Of a stretch of 64,000 bases of DNA, positions 32,681 to 41,234 are shown in pieces. Made by a program: the position numbers and the translations under genes. The stretch spans positions 496,001-560,000 of the forward strand of contig JABTTZ010000003.1 in assembly GCA_015075625.1 (NCBI GenBank), read 5' to 3'. Within the stretch, counting starts at the first letter, position 1, and the number at the start of each line of letters is the position of its first letter. Source of the DNA: Anaerolineales bacterium. GTDB lineage: Bacteria > Chloroflexota > Anaerolineae > Aggregatilineales > UBA2796. The notes beneath the pieces were generated by a model. That model searched no databases, was not told where the DNA came from, and saw only the letters and a list, made by a program, of their open reading frames with translations.

Positions 32681-34168
32681 ATGAATCGACGCCATTTTTT
32701 GAAAGCACTCGCCGGAGCAGGGGCGGCGCTGGCTGGCTCAAACGTGATTCCCGCCCTCGCCCGTCCTGATCTTCCCGCCCCACTGCGTACTCCCACGCCC
32801 TATGCCGAACGCGAACCAATCAACCACGTGCTGAATCGGTGGGGGTTTGGGGCGCGTCCGGGGCAGGCGGATCGCGTCCGCCAGATGGGAATCGAAGCGT
32901 ATCTTGAGGAACAGCTAAACCCCGCTGCCCTTCCCGATCCCCTTGCTGAGCGGATCACGGGCAACCTCTTGACGCTTGACCTCAGCGTTCCAGAGCTTTT
33001 CGCCCTCGGCAAGGGGCAGGGCGAGATTGCCGCTGAACTGATCATCGCCACGCTTGCCCGCGCCGTCTACAGCGAACGCCAGCTTTACGAGGTGATGGTC
33101 AATTTTTGGTCAGAGCATTTCTCAATCTACATTGGCAAAGGGATAATCCCCTACCTGAAAACAAGGGATGACTGCGACGTGATCCGCACGCACGCCCTCG
33201 GCAACTTCCGCGATCTCCTCGGCGCGTCGGCAAAGAGTCCGGCAATGCTTGTTTACCTTGATAACGCCAGCAGCCGCAAAGAACACCCCAACGAGAATTA
33301 CGCCCGCGAAGTGATGGAACTGCACACGATTACCATTGGGAATTACAGCGAAGACGATGTGAAAGAGGTTGCCCGCGCCTTCACTGGCTGGACGGTAGCA
33401 CGCGGGCGTGGCGAGTACCTCTATAACCCAAACCGCCATGACGACGGAGCAAAGACCGTCATTGGGACGCACATCCCTGCGGGCGGTGGCGAGCAAGACG
33501 GCGAGATAATCCTTGATCTTTTGGCGCTTCACCCCGCCACCGCTGCCCATATCGCCAGCAAATTGTGCCGCCGCTTCATTGGCGATAGTCCCTCGGAAGG
33601 GGCGATTAAAGCCGTGGCGAACGCCTTCATCGCTAGCGGCGGCGAGATCAAGCCCGTCTTGCGGACGCTTTTCGCCCTGCCCGAATTTTGGGGCGCCCCG
33701 CCAAAGTACAAGCGTCCCTTTGAATATGTTGTCTCCGTGCTGCGCGGCGTGAACGCCGAGATTCACGGCTCTGCCGGTAGGCGCAATTCGCCCATCGGAG
33801 AGGCATTGGAGATCATGGGGCATGTTCCCTTCAACCACCCCACCCCCGATGGGTATAGCGATGTTGGCGCGGATTGGCTGACGAACTTGCTGCCACGCTG
33901 GAATTTCGCCGTTCTAAGCGCCTACAACGAAATACCGGGCTTCGCCGTCGATTTGGTAGGGAACGCCACCGACAGCGGTGCTGCCAACGATTTTGAAAGC
34001 CTCGCCAATTTCTATATATCGACTCTCTTGGGGCGTACCCTGACCCCCGACGAGTACAGGGCGATCTACAGTTTCGCCATTCGCAATGGGGCGGAGTCGC
34101 TGAAAGACCGCGCTCTCTCAGAAACAGTGGCGCTCATTGCCGCCTCGCCCGCCTTTCAGTATCGCTAG
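32681..34168 (+). CDS. DUF1800 protein, Tat-exported
   Basis: 495 residues with a twin-arginine start 'MNRRHFLKALAGAGAALAGS' and a signal-peptidase-like Ala-rich region near residue 28, so exported folded. The body has the DUF1800 pattern: 'HVLNRWGFGARPGQADRVRQ', 'MVNFWSEHFSIYIGKG', 'NYAREVMELHTI' and 'VARAFTGWTV'. The start has AAGGAG just ahead; the same 'AGGAGTCCAC' word occurs twice in a row at 32659 and 32670. DUF1800 genes are almost always followed by DUF1501, as here. Their joint role is unknown, though they occur in polymer- and wall-associated gene sets. Confidence 0.9.
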   Translation: MNRRHFLKALAGAGAALAGSNVIPALARPDLPAPLRTPTPYAEREPINHVLNRWGFGARPGQADRVRQMGIEAYLEEQLNPAALPDPLAERITGNLLTLDLSVPELFALGKGQGEIAAELIIATLARAVYSERQLYEVMVNFWSEHFSIYIGKGIIPYLKTRDDCDVIRTHALGNFRDLLGASAKSPAMLVYLDNASSRKEHPNENYAREVMELHTITIGNYSEDDVKEVARAFTGWTVARGRGEYLYNPNRHDDGAKTVIGTHIPAGGGEQDGEIILDLLALHPATAAHIASKLCRRFIGDSPSEGAIKAVANAFIASGGEIKPVLRTLFALPEFWGAPPKYKRPFEYVVSVLRGVNAEIHGSAGRRNSPIGEALEIMGHVPFNHPTPDGYSDVGADWLTNLLPRWNFAVLSAYNEIPGFAVDLVGNATDSGAANDFESLANFYISTLLGRTLTPDEYRAIYSFAIRNGAESLKDRALSETVALIAASPAFQYR

Positions 34169-34191
34169 GTAGCGCTAAGAGGATTATTCCC

Positions 34192-35460
34192 ATGATCAAC
34201 CGTCACCTGAGCCGTCGGGATATGCTCCAACGGAGCGCGGCGCTTTCGGCATTGGCGTCGGCATCGATGATTATGCCCGCCTGGATGCCCCGTTTGTCGT
34301 TTTCTTCCAACGCCCTGCGGGGCGACATCCTCGTCTGCATCTTCCTGCGCGGCGGCGCAGACGGCTTAAACCTGATCGTCCCACACGGCGAGAAGGCATA
34401 CTATGCCGCCCGCCCAACGCTGGCAGTTCCCCGCCCGGACGATACCCATGCCGAGTCGCCCAAGCGGGCGCTTGATCTAGACGGATTCTTCGGGCTGAAT
34501 CCTTTGCTTGCGCCGCTGCACCCGATCTTTACGCAAGGGCATCTCACCGCCATTCACGCCGCCGGATCGCCCGACCCAACACGCTCCCATTTTGACGCGA
34601 TGAGCTACATGGAACGGGGGACACCGGGCAGCTATGACCTCAGCAGCGGGTGGATCGGGCGGCATCTTGCCACCTTAGACACCCAAAATGACTCCGCAGT
34701 ACGGGCGGTGGGGTGGGGAACGGCGCTTCAGGCATCGCTGCGCGGGTTCGTCAACGCCGTTTCGCTCAAATCGATTGTCGATTACCACCTTGCCGGTGAT
34801 CAGGCGGCGGCGGCGGATATGCTCACCGCGTTGAACACGCTCTACACCACCAGCCCAGAGGCGCTTGGCGTGGCGGCGGCGCAAACGCAGGGCGTTCTAG
34901 ACCTTGTGGGGAAACTCAACGTCGCCAGCTATGTTCCGGCAAACGGGGCGCGATACACACGGACGAACGAATTTGATCTTGCCCTGATGCAGACCGCCGC
35001 GCTGATCAAAGCCGAGGTGGGGATGGAAGTCGCCGCGATTGATCTGGGCGGGTGGGATACCCATGAAGATCAAACGGACAGCCACGCCCGCGATCTGCCC
35101 ATTTTGGCGAATGGGCTGGCGGCATTCTATGCCGATTTAGGCGATCTAATGGGAAAGGTGACTGTCGTGATCATGTCCGAGTTTGGGCGGCGGCTGCAAG
35201 AAAACGGCAGCAATGGCACCGATCACGGGCATGGAAACATGATGATGGTCATGGGCGGCAGTGTGGCAAAGACGCCCGTGATCAGCCAGTGGCCCGGACT
35301 TCAACCAGAGCAGTTGAACCGAGGCGACTTAGCAATCACGATGGATTACCGCGATGTTCTCAGCGAAATTTTAAGCGTCCGGTTGGGCAATCCCCACATC
35401 CGCGAGGTTTTTCCCAATTTCACCCCAACCGAGCGCGGCGTGGTGCGTGGATCAGCCTAA
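34192..35460 (+). CDS. DUF1501 protein, Tat-exported
   Basis: 422 residues with 'SRRDMLQRSAALSALASASM' as a twin-arginine-type leader. The fold is that of the sulfatase/alkaline-phosphatase-like DUF1501 group: 'CIFLRGGADGLNLIVPHGE', 'GSPDPTRSHFDAMSYMERG', 'AIDLGGWDTHEDQT' and 'MSEFGRRLQENGSNGTDHGH'. The Asp/His/Glu residues in these blocks could bind metal. It starts 23 bases after the DUF1800 stop, so the two are cotranscribed. The downstream repeat zone probably ends the message. Confidence 0.9.
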   Translation: MINRHLSRRDMLQRSAALSALASASMIMPAWMPRLSFSSNALRGDILVCIFLRGGADGLNLIVPHGEKAYYAARPTLAVPRPDDTHAESPKRALDLDGFFGLNPLLAPLHPIFTQGHLTAIHAAGSPDPTRSHFDAMSYMERGTPGSYDLSSGWIGRHLATLDTQNDSAVRAVGWGTALQASLRGFVNAVSLKSIVDYHLAGDQAAAADMLTALNTLYTTSPEALGVAAAQTQGVLDLVGKLNVASYVPANGARYTRTNEFDLALMQTAALIKAEVGMEVAAIDLGGWDTHEDQTDSHARDLPILANGLAAFYADLGDLMGKVTVVIMSEFGRRLQENGSNGTDHGHGNMMMVMGGSVAKTPVISQWPGLQPEQLNRGDLAITMDYRDVLSEILSVRLGNPHIREVFPNFTPTERGVVRGSA

Positions 35461-35504
35461 GTGTTTCGTTTGGTTGTGGTGCTGCGGGGGCGGGGAAGAA
35501 CATA

Positions 35505-35640
35505 TCCCTACCCACCTTGCCCCTTTTCCCCACAGGCGGGCAAAGGGGGATGACTGAATACAAACACAATGAAAAGGCGGGATAACGCATGATCCCGCTG
35601 CTTTAGCGGTGGGCGCTCCCGCACAATTTTAGGATGCTGG
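35505..35640. repeat. Repeat cluster with the second copy of the exact 42-base unit
   Basis: A C-run/G-run palindrome (CCCCTTTTCCCC ... GGGCAAAGGGGG) at 35518-35550 is followed by 35559-35600, identical in reverse to 18585-18626, then 'CTTTAGCGGTGGGCGCTCCC', part of the compound repeat. The 42-base unit itself contains GGGAT...ATCCC arms. It lies between DUF1501 and prmC, with no gene. Confidence 0.85.
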
Positions 35641-35706
35641 TATGATTAGCCTATGACCCAACGGAAGTTGCCCTGTCTGCCGCGTTCGTCATAGGATATT
35701 TTGGCA

Positions 35707-36567
35707 ATGCCTCTCCCTGATTCTGCCCACACCACGCGCACCATTGGAGATGCGCTGGCTGCCGCCCGCACCGCCCTCATGGGGCATAGCAATGCCCCTC
35801 GCCTCGACTCCGAGCGCCTTCTGGCGCATGTTTTGGCAAAGCCCCGCGAACACCTCATCGCCCATGATCATCTACCGCTTGCCACGCACGACCTAAGCAC
35901 CTACGAAAAACTCATTGCCCTTCGCCTCAAGGGGATGCCCCTCCCCTATTTGCTTGGTGTGCGCCCTTTCTATGATCGTTTTTTTCGGGTGAACAGCCAT
36001 GTGTTGATTCCCCGCCAAGAGACTGAGGGGCTTGTAGAGGCGGCGTTGGCGTGGATACGGCAGGAAAAAGGCGGGCGAGCAAGGATCATCGATGTCGGTA
36101 CAGGCAGCGGGATCATAGCCGTCACGCTGGCGGCGCACTTGCCTGAATCTATGGTAATCGGGGCAGATATTTCAGCGGCGGCGCTCAGCGTTGCCTACAC
36201 AAACGGCGCAGAACTACCCAACCTTGCCTTTCTCCAAGCCGATTTGCTCGCCCCTGTTTATGAACGGTTCAATCTGATTGCGGCAAATCTTCCGTATATT
36301 GCTACGGCGGATATGAGCCTCCTTGAGGTTGCCCACTTTGAGCCGCATATCGCCCTTGATGGGGGGGGGGACGGGCTGCACCTGATCCGGCGCTTGCTGG
36401 CAATGCTCCCTACGCGGATTACCTCACCCGGACTGATCCTCTTAGAACATGGCGCCGATCAGGGGGCAGCGGTGCGGGTGCTGGCAGAACAAACCTTTCC
36501 TAAAGGGCGGATTTCGACACTGCGCGACATGGCGGGGCTGGATCGCATTGCTCAGATTCTGGTTTGA
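35707..36567 (+). CDS. prmC: Peptide-chain release factor N5-glutamine methyltransferase
   Basis: Methylates the Gln of the GGQ motif of RF1/RF2. N-terminal helical substrate domain, then 'HVLIPRQETEGLVEAAL', SAM loop 'IIDVGTGSGIIAVTLAAH', 'VIGADISAAALSVA' and the catalytic 'ANLPYIA'. The usual motif is N-P-P-Y; here it is N-L-P-Y, an uncommon replacement of the first Pro that leaves the Asn and Tyr intact. Length 286 fits PrmC. prfA is not adjacent. ATG at 35707 is chosen; an in-frame TTG lies at 35701. Confidence 0.92.
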   Translation: MPLPDSAHTTRTIGDALAAARTALMGHSNAPRLDSERLLAHVLAKPREHLIAHDHLPLATHDLSTYEKLIALRLKGMPLPYLLGVRPFYDRFFRVNSHVLIPRQETEGLVEAALAWIRQEKGGRARIIDVGTGSGIIAVTLAAHLPESMVIGADISAAALSVAYTNGAELPNLAFLQADLLAPVYERFNLIAANLPYIATADMSLLEVAHFEPHIALDGGGDGLHLIRRLLAMLPTRITSPGLILLEHGADQGAAVRVLAEQTFPKGRISTLRDMAGLDRIAQILV

Positions 36568-36675
36568 AGTGAGTACGAATATCCTAACGAATGCCATAAC
36601 AAAAGCGTTCGCCGCCATAATCAATGCTATGATGCTCTGTTTAAGGATTCAACAAGGATGATCTCTATCCGGTGA

Positions 36676-37287
36676 ATGCTTGGAGACGGAACTATAAGGT
36701 TTAGACGTATGGTTGCTGCACGTTGGGACTGGACATTGAGCGATCTATTACAGCCACAGATGGACAACGCCCCCGTCTTTAAAATCACCCTGATTGGGGC
36801 AGAGCGGGTGGGGAAAAGCCTCCTCGTAACGACCTACATTAACGAATTAGGAACGGATTTTCGCCATGTTAGCGAGGGGACGGATTTACGGACAACCGTC
36901 GTAAATGCACCCCGCCACCAAGCACAGATCACGCTTTGGGATATGGCAGGGCGGGACCGCTATCACCGCCTGCGCGATCAGATTTTTGTCGGGGCGCACG
37001 CCGTCGCCCTCATCTATGATGTCACCTCACCGTCGTCCTTCTTTGATCTCATGTCGTGGCGTGATACGATTCAGGGCATTGCCCCCCGCGTGCCAATGAT
37101 CGTGATTGGGAATAAAATAGATTTGCCAACGGTTGTCCCCCCAGAGGAAGTACGGGGTTGGTCAGAAGCCAATGGCTTAACTTTCTGGCTGACCAGCGCC
37201 GTAACTGGCGAGGGAGTCATGAACGCCTTTGAGCATCTTTCTGACATTGCCGCCCTAGAATACAAACGGCGCGGCGCGGGCGGCTAA
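36676..37287 (+). CDS. Bacterial Rab/Ras-like small GTPase
   Basis: 203 residues with an almost eukaryotic Rab layout: P-loop 'LIGAERVGKS' (G1, residues 41-48), a single Thr-containing switch I area 'EGTDLRTTVV', G3 'LWDMAGRDRYHRLRDQI', 'GAHAVALIYDVTSPSSFFDL', G4 'VIGNKIDLP' and G5 'LTSAVTGEG'. The residue after the G3 DxxG is Arg instead of the catalytic Gln of Ras/Rab, so hydrolysis may need a partner, as in MglA-type GTPases. No lipid-binding Cys tail is present. Start is uncertain: ATG at 36676, 36709 or 36760. It is followed at 30 bases by an unknown gene and then a tiny membrane ORF, apparently one operon. Confidence 0.85.
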   Translation: MLGDGTIRFRRMVAARWDWTLSDLLQPQMDNAPVFKITLIGAERVGKSLLVTTYINELGTDFRHVSEGTDLRTTVVNAPRHQAQITLWDMAGRDRYHRLRDQIFVGAHAVALIYDVTSPSSFFDLMSWRDTIQGIAPRVPMIVIGNKIDLPTVVPPEEVRGWSEANGLTFWLTSAVTGEGVMNAFEHLSDIAALEYKRRGAGG

Positions 37288-37316
37288 CACCAATAGGAGT
37301 GAGGGAGTGAGGGGTA

Positions 37317-38228
37317 GTGCCAGACGAACCGCGTACCTTATTGCGTAAGTTGCTGAAACGAGCAGAGGCGCTCTCCGCCGCCACAAATGGCAGCGATCCC
37401 CTTCCGTTGTTTACATCCTCTGCTGCATCTACGTTTCCGGCGGCGGCAGCTCCTACCAACGCGCCAGATGCTGTTTTGGTCTCGCCGGTGCGCCCTATCC
37501 CACCCCCTAGCGAGCCAACACCACCCACCGAACCCATCCCCCCCAAACCGCGTGTTACCCAAGTGGTTGACCTCGCCACACTCCCACCGACAATCACCAC
37601 CCTGGAAGACCGCCTCAAAGCAGAAACGGCTTTGGAGCAACTGCGCGAAAAGACCGCCGCTGTCGCTGCCGAATTCTCACAGGGGAAAATCAACCGGGCG
37701 CAGTTTCTCGCCCTGTATGCCCATTACAACGAAAAGCGGGAGATTATCGAGAAACTTTTGGCACGCGATCCCGATACAAACGCTTGGCAAAGCGTTGCTA
37801 AGCCGGGGAACACGACCTTTCTTCGCGCCCATTTTGAGGCGCGGGTGCTTTCTTACACCATCTATGAGCAGAAACCGCCCAACACAGGGCAGGTCTTGAC
37901 AACGCAGGGCAAACCCCCGCCCGACCCCGAACTTGCCGGAAAAATCATCAAGGCAATTGGGATGGTCGTCAGCGCCAACAAACCGCTCCAAGCGCAGCGC
38001 AAAGAGATTGACAACGGGCGCTGGTTGATCTTTGCGCCGGGCGAGTTCACCACAGCGATGGGTGTTTTCTCGCTAGAGCCATCCAACCGCCAATTGACAC
38101 TCATTCAAGATATACACCGCGATTTTGAGAAGGCAAACCGCCCAACCCTTGCGCGGGGGATTCGGGCGCTCGATCAGCTTGTTTTTCCCCATCGGGCGTT
38201 ATTCAACAAAGGAAGTGAGGGTGCTTAA
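37317..38228 (+). CDS. Unknown protein cotranscribed with the small GTPase
   Basis: 303 residues, GTG start behind a purine-rich GAGGGAGTGAGGGG. N-terminal basic helix ('RTLLRKLLKRAEALSA'), a Pro/Thr-rich spacer (about 45-80), a helical segment (100-150, 'LREKTAAVAAEFSQGKINRA'), and a compact C-terminal domain (about 165-290) with 'NGRWLIFAPGEFTTAMGVFS' and 'LTLIQDIHRDFEKANRPTLA'. The alternating hydrophobic pattern there is reminiscent of small sensor or longin/roadblock-like folds, but I see no decisive motif. As neighbour of a GTPase with a non-standard switch, a regulator or effector role is a fair guess. Confidence 0.72.
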   Translation: MPDEPRTLLRKLLKRAEALSAATNGSDPLPLFTSSAASTFPAAAAPTNAPDAVLVSPVRPIPPPSEPTPPTEPIPPKPRVTQVVDLATLPPTITTLEDRLKAETALEQLREKTAAVAAEFSQGKINRAQFLALYAHYNEKREIIEKLLARDPDTNAWQSVAKPGNTTFLRAHFEARVLSYTIYEQKPPNTGQVLTTQGKPPPDPELAGKIIKAIGMVVSANKPLQAQRKEIDNGRWLIFAPGEFTTAMGVFSLEPSNRQLTLIQDIHRDFEKANRPTLARGIRALDQLVFPHRALFNKGSEGA

Positions 38229-38233
38229 CCTAT

Positions 38234-38344
38234 ATGGCTGAACCAGAACCACAGGGCTGCATAGGGGTGATTCGAGGCGTCTTTCGCTGGTTTTCGGGGG
38301 TGCTGCTTTTGATCGTTATGCTTGGGGTGATCGTCGCCAGCTAG
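38234..38344 (+). CDS. 36-residue single-span membrane peptide
   Basis: Short frame 5 bases after the previous stop: ATG, eight polar residues 'AEPEPQGC', then 'IGVIRGVFRWFSGV' and a hydrophobic run 'LLLIVMLGVIVAS' ending the protein. Charged/polar head, Arg-Phe-Arg-Trp interface and about 18 hydrophobic residues give an in-cytoplasm/N-in single-pass topology. The context (GTPase, partner) suggests a membrane tether. Its stop TAG falls exactly at the edge of a repeat, so the C-terminus may have been trimmed. Confidence 0.55.
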   Translation: MAEPEPQGCIGVIRGVFRWFSGVLLLIVMLGVIVAS

Positions 38345-38714
38345 GGCGTGTTGACACTGTAAATTCAGTGAGACCGGCGCTAAAAGGCATGTCTGTAACT
38401 AGGTGAGACTGAGAGAGCAGCCAATGCACCGAGGGGTCTAGGCTTTGTTGGCAGTGTCATTTTCGTAGGGGCGACAAGCCTTGCGCCCAGCGCTGTCCGT
38501 GAACGCCCGCCGCTAAAGCAGCGGGCTAGGAGTAACCACCCCTGCGGGGCTTGCCCCTATACCGGAGAGAAGGATTCTCTCCCCCTTTCCCTATCTACGA
38601 GGAAAGGCGACTGCTCCGCAGTAACCGGGGGGATAGGGGTTCTGAACCAAAACCCTCACCACCCCCCCAAGTTGGGACGCCATGCCTTGCGCCCAGCGCT
38701 GTCCGTGAACGCCC
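38338..38714. repeat. Nested interspersed repeats between the GTPase operon and the WXG gene
   Basis: Three units abut. 38341-38390 starts with 'TAGGGCGTGTTGACACTGTA' and includes 'AAAAGGCATGTCTG'. 38438-38655 is a near-complete compound repeat: 'CTAGGCTTTGTTGGCAGTG', 'GGGGCGACAAGCCTTGCGCC', 'CCGCCGCTAAAGCAGCGGGC', and the C/G-run hairpin ending 'GGGGTTCTGAACC'. A last partial copy, 38676-38714, repeats 'GACGCCATGCCTTGCGCCCA' and ends at the WXG gene's stop. No gene in these 370 bases. Confidence 0.8.
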
Positions 38715-39782
38715 CTACTTCAGGCGGATCAACTGAACTTGGATATTTCCCCCCACCCCGGCACGCACCTTCACCTTGTACAAACCAATCGAATGATCAT
38801 TGTTGTAGGCGGCTTTAAGCTGTGAGTTGTAGAAATCCTCATACGTTTTGCCATAGCCACGATCATTCAAGATGAATTTCACATTGGCGTGGTTGAAAAT
38901 CCCATTTTCGCTATAAGCAACGGCATCGCGCATGGCATATTCGCGGGTGTGCGCCCGAATTTCGGTGTTCACCGATTCTTGGAGGATCGCTTGCATCCGG
39001 TTGACCGCTCCGGCGGATAAGAGATCGCCCGTACCGGGGGCGTTCATGCGCCCTGCCTGATAATCATAAGCGTGCTGCATTTCGTGGGCGATTGTGCGGG
39101 CAAGCATCATCGCGTTGCCCGGAGCGTAAAGGCGTGCCGTAGAGACGGTGATCGTGCGGCTGGCATTGTCCGTCTGCCCGGCGGCATCGCTCACATTGGC
39201 AAAGGTAACCGTCCATGAGCGGTGTGCGGGCGCGTGAGGATCGCCAATCGACGTCCCATCGGGCAAGGTGAAACGCATTCCGGCGTTTGTAATGTCGTTG
39301 ACAAGCGCCGCCCCTGCCGCCGAATTGTTGATGTGGTTTACTGCGGTGGGAATATTATCCATCAGAGAGCGGCGCACATCGGTAGTGAACACGCTTCCGA
39401 AGGTATCTCGCACATCGGAGAAAACACTGTCGTTCTTCAGGTTGGCAACAAGGGGACGATTTGCCAAAAAGGTCTCTGGCTGCCCCTGAAAGAGCCGCCC
39501 CGCCTCGTCTTCCGCCTCTTGAAAGGCTTGGACAATCTTCCGTGTGGCGCTTATCGCCTCTGTCAGAACACCTTGAAGGCGTTTCAACCCAGGCAAAACA
39601 AGATCGTTCATTTCCTTTAGGTAGGTCTGCGCCCCTTTGCCCACCCATGCGCCCTCAGAGATGGTTTGGCTAATTTTGGTGAGTGCTTCGATGAGGTTTT
39701 GAACACCATCCGCCCGCCGCTTGAAAAGCGCACTAATCGCTGTTAATTTTTCGTAATCCGCTTGAATCTTTCGCGCTGGCAT
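38715..39782 (-). CDS. WXG-type N-terminus fused to an HExxH metallopeptidase-like domain
   Basis: 355 residues. The first about 110 are helical: two long helices joined by 'EGAWVGKGAQTYL', with W46-V47-G48 matching the WXG turn of ESAT-6-like proteins (T7SS substrates). The C-terminal region holds 'LARTIAHEMQHAYDYQAGR' with zinc-binding H233-E-M-Q-H237, then 'NTEIRAHTREYAMRDA' that could give the third ligand, in a fold resembling toxin-type metallopeptidases. A helical secretion tag plus enzyme is the layout of polymorphic T7SS-like effectors. No EssC/EccC gene is in the window and no immunity gene is obvious downstream, where repeats lie. Terminator-like hairpin 39850-39880 lies upstream. 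Confidence 0.78.
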   Translation of the reverse strand: MPARKIQADYEKLTAISALFKRRADGVQNLIEALTKISQTISEGAWVGKGAQTYLKEMNDLVLPGLKRLQGVLTEAISATRKIVQAFQEAEDEAGRLFQGQPETFLANRPLVANLKNDSVFSDVRDTFGSVFTTDVRRSLMDNIPTAVNHINNSAAGAALVNDITNAGMRFTLPDGTSIGDPHAPAHRSWTVTFANVSDAAGQTDNASRTITVSTARLYAPGNAMMLARTIAHEMQHAYDYQAGRMNAPGTGDLLSAGAVNRMQAILQESVNTEIRAHTREYAMRDAVAYSENGIFNHANVKFILNDRGYGKTYEDFYNSQLKAAYNNDHSIGLYKVKVRAGVGGNIQVQLIRLK

Positions 39783-39849
39783 CGTCTGTGAACTCCCTCC
39801 TAACTGTAAATACTACCCCGCTTTTTCGTGCTGACGGATCGCCCCAAAT

Positions 39850-39880
39850 AAAAACAGGGGGCAAGTTGCCCCCTGTTTTT
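39850..39880. terminator. Strong bidirectional-looking Rho-independent terminator
   Basis: 'AAAAACAGGGGGCAA', one G, then 'TTGCCCCCTGTTTTT' is a perfect 15-base inverted repeat with A and T runs at the ends, so it works on either strand. It lies 24 bases behind the stop of the sulfoquinovose-synthase-like gene and separates it from the WXG gene. Confidence 0.9.
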
Positions 39881-39903
39881 CGCAAACTGTTATATCTTTG
39901 TGA

Positions 39904-41106
39904 TTAGCTCTTTACGCCTTCGCGTTCAACGATCTCCATCTTATGTCCCTGATCACCCTTCTTCCAGGTGATTTTGGGGATAATCGCATCGGGGATCACG
40001 CGATCTTTGTACTGGATGATGCGCTTGATCATGCTGTTGACCAGTTCGTCCGAGAGGTAGTGCGGTTTCAAGCCAAGATCAAGCAGGCGTGTATGTTTGG
40101 CGTTGTAGTAGTGTTCTTCCATCTCAACGCGGGGGTTCTCGTAGTGAGCAACTTCCACATTTAGCCCAAGCGCCTTCCCTGCATCGCGAATCTTATGGGC
40201 AAGGTCGCGGACGGAGAACTGCTCAGTAAATTGGTTAAAGACGCGGAATTCCTTTGCCGCTGGCGGGTTCATTGTCGTCAGTTCGACGCATTGCAGCGTA
40301 TCGCGGACGTTTAGGTAACCGCGTGTTTGCCCACCTTTTCCGTAGATGGTGAGGGGTATTCCCAAGACAGCTTGGACACAAAAGCGATTGAGCGCTGTGC
40401 CGAACGCTTCATCATAATCAAAGCGCGTCGTCAAACGTTCGTCCATGTCGCCTTCTTCGGTGGCAATACCGTAGACAACACCCTGATTCAAATCTGTAGA
40501 GCGCAAACCCCAGATACGACAGGCGAAATGAATATTATGTGTATCGTGGACTTTCGTCAGGTGGTACATCGACCCCGGTTGTTTTGGGAAGGGAAGGCGG
40601 TCTTTGCGCCCGTTGATCTCCAGATCGAGCCAGCCTTCCTCAATATCAATGTTCGGCGTGCCGTACTCGCCCATTGTCCCCAACTTCACCAGATGGGCAT
40701 CGGGGGTGTGGTCGCGCATGGCATAGAGGACATGCAGGTTGCCAATCACGTTGTTTTGGTGGGTGAAGACGGCGTGATGGACATCGATCATGGAGTAGGG
40801 GGCGCTAGGGATTTCCCCGTAATGAATCACCGTTTCGGGGCGAAATTCGCGGAAAATATGATCGACAAACGCCCAATTCTGAAGATCGCCAATATAGCTG
40901 GCAATGTGTTTGCCGGTGAGGTCTTTCCATACCTTAAGACGTTCGGGCAGGGGGCGGATGGGGGTCAGACTGTCTGTGCCGCGTTCCATATGCAGGCGGC
41001 GGCGCAGATAGTTATCGACGACGGCAACCTCATGCCCGCGTTTCGAGAAATGCATGGCGGTACTCCAACCGAGGTAGCCATCGCCGCCGAGAATCAAAAT
41101 ACGCAT
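39904..41106 (-). CDS. UDP-sulfoquinovose-synthase-like NAD-dependent epimerase (SQD1/SqdB)
   Basis: 400 residues; extended short-chain dehydrogenase that in SQD1/SqdB/Agl3 combines UDP-glucose and sulfite into UDP-sulfoquinovose, the headgroup donor of sulfolipid or sulfoglycans. Seen: 'ILILGGDGYLGWSTAMHFS' (NAD loop), 'VIHYGEIPSAPYSM', 'KLGTMGEYGTPNIDIEEGW' (active-site Thr and substrate loop), 'YHLTKVHDTHNI' (Tyr-x3-Lys), and 'RGYLNVRDTLQCVEL'. The order and wording match SQD1 better than GalE. Whether the partner sulfolipid synthase exists cannot be seen here. An archaeal Agl3-like glycan role is also possible. Confidence 0.87.
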   Translation of the reverse strand: MRILILGGDGYLGWSTAMHFSKRGHEVAVVDNYLRRRLHMERGTDSLTPIRPLPERLKVWKDLTGKHIASYIGDLQNWAFVDHIFREFRPETVIHYGEIPSAPYSMIDVHHAVFTHQNNVIGNLHVLYAMRDHTPDAHLVKLGTMGEYGTPNIDIEEGWLDLEINGRKDRLPFPKQPGSMYHLTKVHDTHNIHFACRIWGLRSTDLNQGVVYGIATEEGDMDERLTTRFDYDEAFGTALNRFCVQAVLGIPLTIYGKGGQTRGYLNVRDTLQCVELTTMNPPAAKEFRVFNQFTEQFSVRDLAHKIRDAGKALGLNVEVAHYENPRVEMEEHYYNAKHTRLLDLGLKPHYLSDELVNSMIKRIIQYKDRVIPDAIIPKITWKKGDQGHKMEIVEREGVKS

Positions 41107-41234
41107 GGGTTCGTATGCTCCGTTTATAGTGTTTCGTGATTTAGTCTTGGTTGTCTTGTGTTTATCTCATCTGCCGTTACAAACCCCGCCGAGGCAAAGG
41201 GGTTGCCGTGCTTAGTAGTATGAATTCTCACACA

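Noticed and set aside
38338-38714. CRISPR array or riboswitch
   Set aside because: Units differ in length and composition, there are no regular spacers, and the same modules occur scattered in eight other gaps.
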